DNA of 64,000 bases, taken from assembly GCF_014647875.1 (NCBI RefSeq), contig NZ_BMQA01000022.1, forward strand, positions 1 to 64,000. Reading direction: 5' to 3'. The notes under the pieces are model-generated. The model ran no database searches and was not told the origin of the DNA. It saw only the letters and a list, made by a program, of their open reading frames with translations. Shown here in pieces: positions 61,404-64,000 of this stretch (the first letter of the stretch is position 1; each line of letters starts with the position of its first letter). A program made the translations under genes and the position numbers. Origin of the DNA: Streptomyces brasiliensis. GTDB lineage: Bacteria; Actinomycetota; Actinomycetes; Streptomycetales; Streptomycetaceae.

Positions 61404-62345
61404 ATGCGTGCCGATCGCGTCTTCGCGTACGGCGCCACCCTCGGCCTCCTCGGCGATCTGCTCCTGGGCGATCCGCGCCGCGGTCATCCCGTGGCAGCGT
61501 TCGGCCGGACCGCCGGCGTCGTCGAGCGGGCGCTGTGGCGCGACCACCGGGGCTGGGGCGCCCTGCACACCGCTGTCTGCGTCGGGGGCGCCGCCGCGCT
61601 CGGGGCCGCGGCCGAGCGGACCGTACGCACCTCCCCCGCCGCTTCCGTCGCACTGACCGGCGTCGCCACCTGGGCCGTCGTGGGCGGGACTTCGCTCGCC
61701 CGGGAGGCCCGGGCCATCGGGTCCGCCCTGGAGGCGGGGGACGTGGCGGCGGCGCGGGCGCGGCTGCCGCATCTGTGCGGGCGGGACCCCGAGACCCTGG
61801 ACGGGGAGGGGATCGCGCGCGCCGTCGTGGAGTCCGTCGCCGAGAACACCTCCGACGCCGTCGTGGGCGCCCTGGTGTGGGGAGCCGTGGCCGGGGTGCC
61901 CGGGCTGCTCGGGTTCCGGGCCGTCAACACCCTGGACGCCATGGTCGGGCACAGGTCGCCCAAGTACCGCCGCTACGGCTGGGCTTCGGCCCGCCTCGAC
62001 GACCTGGCGGGCTGGCCGGGGGCGCGACTGACCGCCGTACTGGCGACGCTCGCCGGGGACGACCCCCGTGGCGCGACACGGGCCTGGCGGGCCGATGCCG
62101 GGAAGCATCCGAGCCCCAACGCCGGTCCCGTGGAGGCCTCGTTCGCGGGCGCGCTCGGGGTGCGGCTCGGGGGGACCTTGTCGTACGGGGGACGGGTCGA
62201 GCACCGGCCCGTGCTGAACCGGGAGGGGCGGGCCGTGACGACCGGGGACATCGAGCGGGCCGTACGGCTCTCCCGGCGCGTCGGCCTGCTGGCGCTGGGC
62301 GCCGCCGTCGCCGTCGGTCTCGTCGTGAAGGGACGTACGTCATGA
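61404..62345 (+). CDS. cobD: Adenosylcobinamide-phosphate synthase CobD (CbiB)
   Basis: Attaches aminopropanol phosphate to adenosylcobyric acid in B12 synthesis. A 313-residue integral membrane protein. LLGDLLLGDPRRGHPVAAFG is the CbiB N-terminal signature; ARLPHLCGRDPETLDGEGIA, ESVAENTSDAVVGALVWGAV and VNTLDAMVGHRSPKYRRYGW are diagnostic. ATG 61404 gives the expected start. The stop overlaps cobQ as ATGA. Behind a B12 riboswitch. Confidence 0.95.
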   Translation: MRADRVFAYGATLGLLGDLLLGDPRRGHPVAAFGRTAGVVERALWRDHRGWGALHTAVCVGGAAALGAAAERTVRTSPAASVALTGVATWAVVGGTSLAREARAIGSALEAGDVAAARARLPHLCGRDPETLDGEGIARAVVESVAENTSDAVVGALVWGAVAGVPGLLGFRAVNTLDAMVGHRSPKYRRYGWASARLDDLAGWPGARLTAVLATLAGDDPRGATRAWRADAGKHPSPNAGPVEASFAGALGVRLGGTLSYGGRVEHRPVLNREGRAVTTGDIERAVRLSRRVGLLALGAAVAVGLVVKGRTS

Positions 62346-63850
62346 ACGGTGGTCTCCTCGTCGCCGGCACCACCTCCGACGCCGGCAAGAGCGTCGTGAC
62401 CGCCGGGATCTGCCGGTGGCTGGTGCGGCAGGGGGTCAAGGTCGCGCCGTTCAAGGCGCAGAACATGTCCCTCAACTCGTTCGTCACGCGGGAGGGCGCG
62501 GAGATCGGGCGGGCGCAGGCCATGCAGGCCCAGGCGTGCCGCGTCGAGCCGACCGCGCTGATGAACCCCGTGCTGCTCAAGCCCGGCGGCGAGCAGAGCA
62601 GCCAAGTGGTGCTGCTCGGCAGGCCGGTGGGTGAGCTGAGTGCGCGCGGTTATCACGGCGGGCGCGCGCAGGCGCTCCTGGGGACCGTGCTGGAGTGTCT
62701 CGAGGAGCTGCGGGGCACGTATGACGCGGTGATCTGCGAGGGGGCCGGTTCGCCCGCCGAGATCAATCTGCGGCGCACCGACATCGTGAACATGGGGATC
62801 GCGCGCAACGCGCGGCTGCCCGTGCTCGTCGTCGGTGACATCGACCGCGGCGGCGTCTTCGCCTCCTTCTTCGGGACGGTCGCGCTGCTCTCGCGCGAGG
62901 ACCAGGAACTGGTCGCCGGGTTCCTGGTCAACAAGTTCCGTGGGGACGTCTCGCTGCTGGAGCCCGGCCTCGACATGCTGCACGGGCTCACCGGGCGGCG
63001 GACGTACGGCGTGCTGCCCTTCCGGCACGGCCTCGGCATCGACGAGGAAGACGGGCTGCGGGTGTCTCTGCGGGGCGCCGTACGGGAGTCGGCGGTCGCC
63101 GCGCCGGTCGGCGAGGACGTGCTGCGTGTCGCCGTCTGCGCGGTCCCCCTGATGTCCAACTTCACGGACGTGGATGCTCTCGCCGCCGAACCGGGCGTCG
63201 TCGTACGGTTCGTGGACCGGCCGGAGGAACTGGCCGACGCCGATCTCGTGGTCGTACCGGGCACGCGGGGCACGGTCCGCGCCCTGGAGTGGCTGCACGA
63301 GCGGGGCCTGGCGGAGGCGCTGCACCGCAGGGCCGCCGACGACCGGCCGATCCTCGGCATCTGCGGTGGCTTCCAGCTCCTCGGCGAATACATCGAGGAC
63401 GACGTCGAGAGCCGCCGGGGGCGGGTGGACGGGCTCGGCATCCTGCCCGTGCGGGTGCGGTTCGCGCGCGAGAAGACCCTCACCCGGCCCGCCGGCGAGG
63501 CCCTCGGCGAGCGTGTCGAGGGATACGAGATCCATCACGGGGTCGCCGAAGTGACCGGCGGGTATGCCTTCTTGGACGGCTGTCGGGTCGGCCGCACCTG
63601 GGGCACGCACTGGCACGGTTCCCTGGAGTCGGACGGTTTCCGGCGGGCCTTCCTGCGCGAGGTGGCCGCCGCCGCGGGCCGCCGGTTCGTGCCCGCGCCC
63701 GACACCTCGTTCGCCACGCTCCGCGAGGAGCAGCTCGACCGGCTCGGCGATCTGGTCGAACAGCACGCGGACACGGACGCGCTGTGGCGGCTCATCGAGT
63801 CGGGCGCGCCGCAAGGACTGCCCTTCATACCACCGGGAGCGCCCGCATGA
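62342..63850 (+). CDS. cobQ: Cobyric acid synthase CobQ (CbiP)
   Basis: Glutamine-dependent amidation of adenosylcobyrinic a,c-diamide side chains. The 502-residue protein has a DTB-synthetase-like ATPase N-terminus (LLVAGTTSDAGKSVVTAGIC, PFKAQNMSLNSFVT) and a GATase C-terminus with the nucleophile in PILGICGGFQLLG. EGYEIHHGV and GTHWHG carry the catalytic histidine region. It overlaps cobD and cobN by 4 bp each. Confidence 0.96.
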   Translation: MNGGLLVAGTTSDAGKSVVTAGICRWLVRQGVKVAPFKAQNMSLNSFVTREGAEIGRAQAMQAQACRVEPTALMNPVLLKPGGEQSSQVVLLGRPVGELSARGYHGGRAQALLGTVLECLEELRGTYDAVICEGAGSPAEINLRRTDIVNMGIARNARLPVLVVGDIDRGGVFASFFGTVALLSREDQELVAGFLVNKFRGDVSLLEPGLDMLHGLTGRRTYGVLPFRHGLGIDEEDGLRVSLRGAVRESAVAAPVGEDVLRVAVCAVPLMSNFTDVDALAAEPGVVVRFVDRPEELADADLVVVPGTRGTVRALEWLHERGLAEALHRRAADDRPILGICGGFQLLGEYIEDDVESRRGRVDGLGILPVRVRFAREKTLTRPAGEALGERVEGYEIHHGVAEVTGGYAFLDGCRVGRTWGTHWHGSLESDGFRRAFLREVAAAAGRRFVPAPDTSFATLREEQLDRLGDLVEQHADTDALWRLIESGAPQGLPFIPPGAPA

Positions 63851-64000
63851 GCACAGTGTTGTTGTTGTCGACCGCCGACACCGATCTGCTGGCCGCCCGG
63901 GCCTCCGGTGCGGCGTACCGGATCGGGAATCCCAGCCGGGTGGACGTCGCCGAGGAGCTTCCGGGGCTGATCGAGGGCGCGGACATCGCCGTCGTACGGC
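63847..64000 (+). CDS. cobN: Cobaltochelatase subunit CobN (5' part)
   Basis: Only the first 51 codons are in the window: MSTVLLLSTADTDLLAARAS, then YRIGNPSRVDVAEELPGLIE and GADIAVVR. This is the N-terminus of the large magnesium-chelatase-H-like subunit that inserts cobalt into hydrogenobyrinic acid diamide in the aerobic B12 route. Start overlaps the cobQ stop as ATGA. Truncated by the window end. Confidence 0.88.
   Translation, partial: MSTVLLLSTADTDLLAARASGAAYRIGNPSRVDVAEELPGLIEGADIAVVR

Overview
The window is high-GC actinobacterial chromosome with Streptomyces characters: a chaplin gene, the small nucleoid protein Gbn, a streptophobe-family protein, many GTG or TTG starts, 4-bp stop/start overlaps, and short intergenic repeats typical of the genus. 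From memory, gene order matches the core region around SCO1792 to SCO1849 of S. coelicolor. I see no tRNA, rRNA, CRISPR array, prophage or complete transposon. The one clear mobile-type element is a 168-bp palindromic MITE-like sequence at 40666-40833.

Layout. 1-6.6 kb: alkyladenine glycosylase, Spo0M and PEBP proteins, an HNH nuclease, SPFH/NfeD membrane proteins and an ABC ATPase. 6.6-12.2 kb: chaplin chpE beside a GAF histidine kinase/LuxR regulator pair, an SDR overlapping a QueA-like gene, and a secreted SLT transglycosylase behind a structured leader that resembles a c-di-AMP riboswitch. 12.2-22.3 kb: an FHA-ABC exporter, a streptophobe protein, serB, a SixA-type phosphatase, small membrane proteins, and an MFS transporter divergent from its likely GntR regulator. 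22.4-30.9 kb: fabG-fabI, tldD-tldE, tyrS, small stress-type proteins and moaA. 31-36.4 kb: an acetate-type symporter with its DUF485 partner, then two tandem secreted subtilisin-like proteases. 36.5-46.5 kb: an unusually ordered CoA-transferase, alcohol dehydrogenase, YhhN and sterol-desaturase proteins, VIT1, a BRCT-containing exonuclease, SURF1, a GH15 enzyme and an atypical SDR.

46.6-49.8 kb holds a compact five-gene Asp23/AmaP envelope-stress operon, divergent from a gene that appears to carry two further Asp23-like modules. 49.9-53 kb: enoyl-CoA hydratase, gbn and an ABC-F ATPase; the gene-free stretch upstream of gbn holds ten GATC sites. 53-59 kb: a PQQ-like propeller protein, a zinc metallopeptidase, a VOC protein, conserved hypotheticals, an alpha/beta hydrolase and a class II aldolase. 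59.4-64 kb: the low-affinity phosphate transporter pitH2 behind a PHO box, then a cobalamin riboswitch driving cobD-cobQ-cobN; cobN is cut by the window end.

Most of the window is conserved housekeeping DNA. The points most worth a second look are the GATC cluster at gbn, the palindromic element that supplies the VIT1 stop codon, the Asp23-like gene next to the AmaP operon, the terminator-containing leader of the protease pair, the permuted CoA-transferase, several leaderless promoters overlaid by perfect palindromes, and a 19-codon leader ORF between the B12 riboswitch and cobD.
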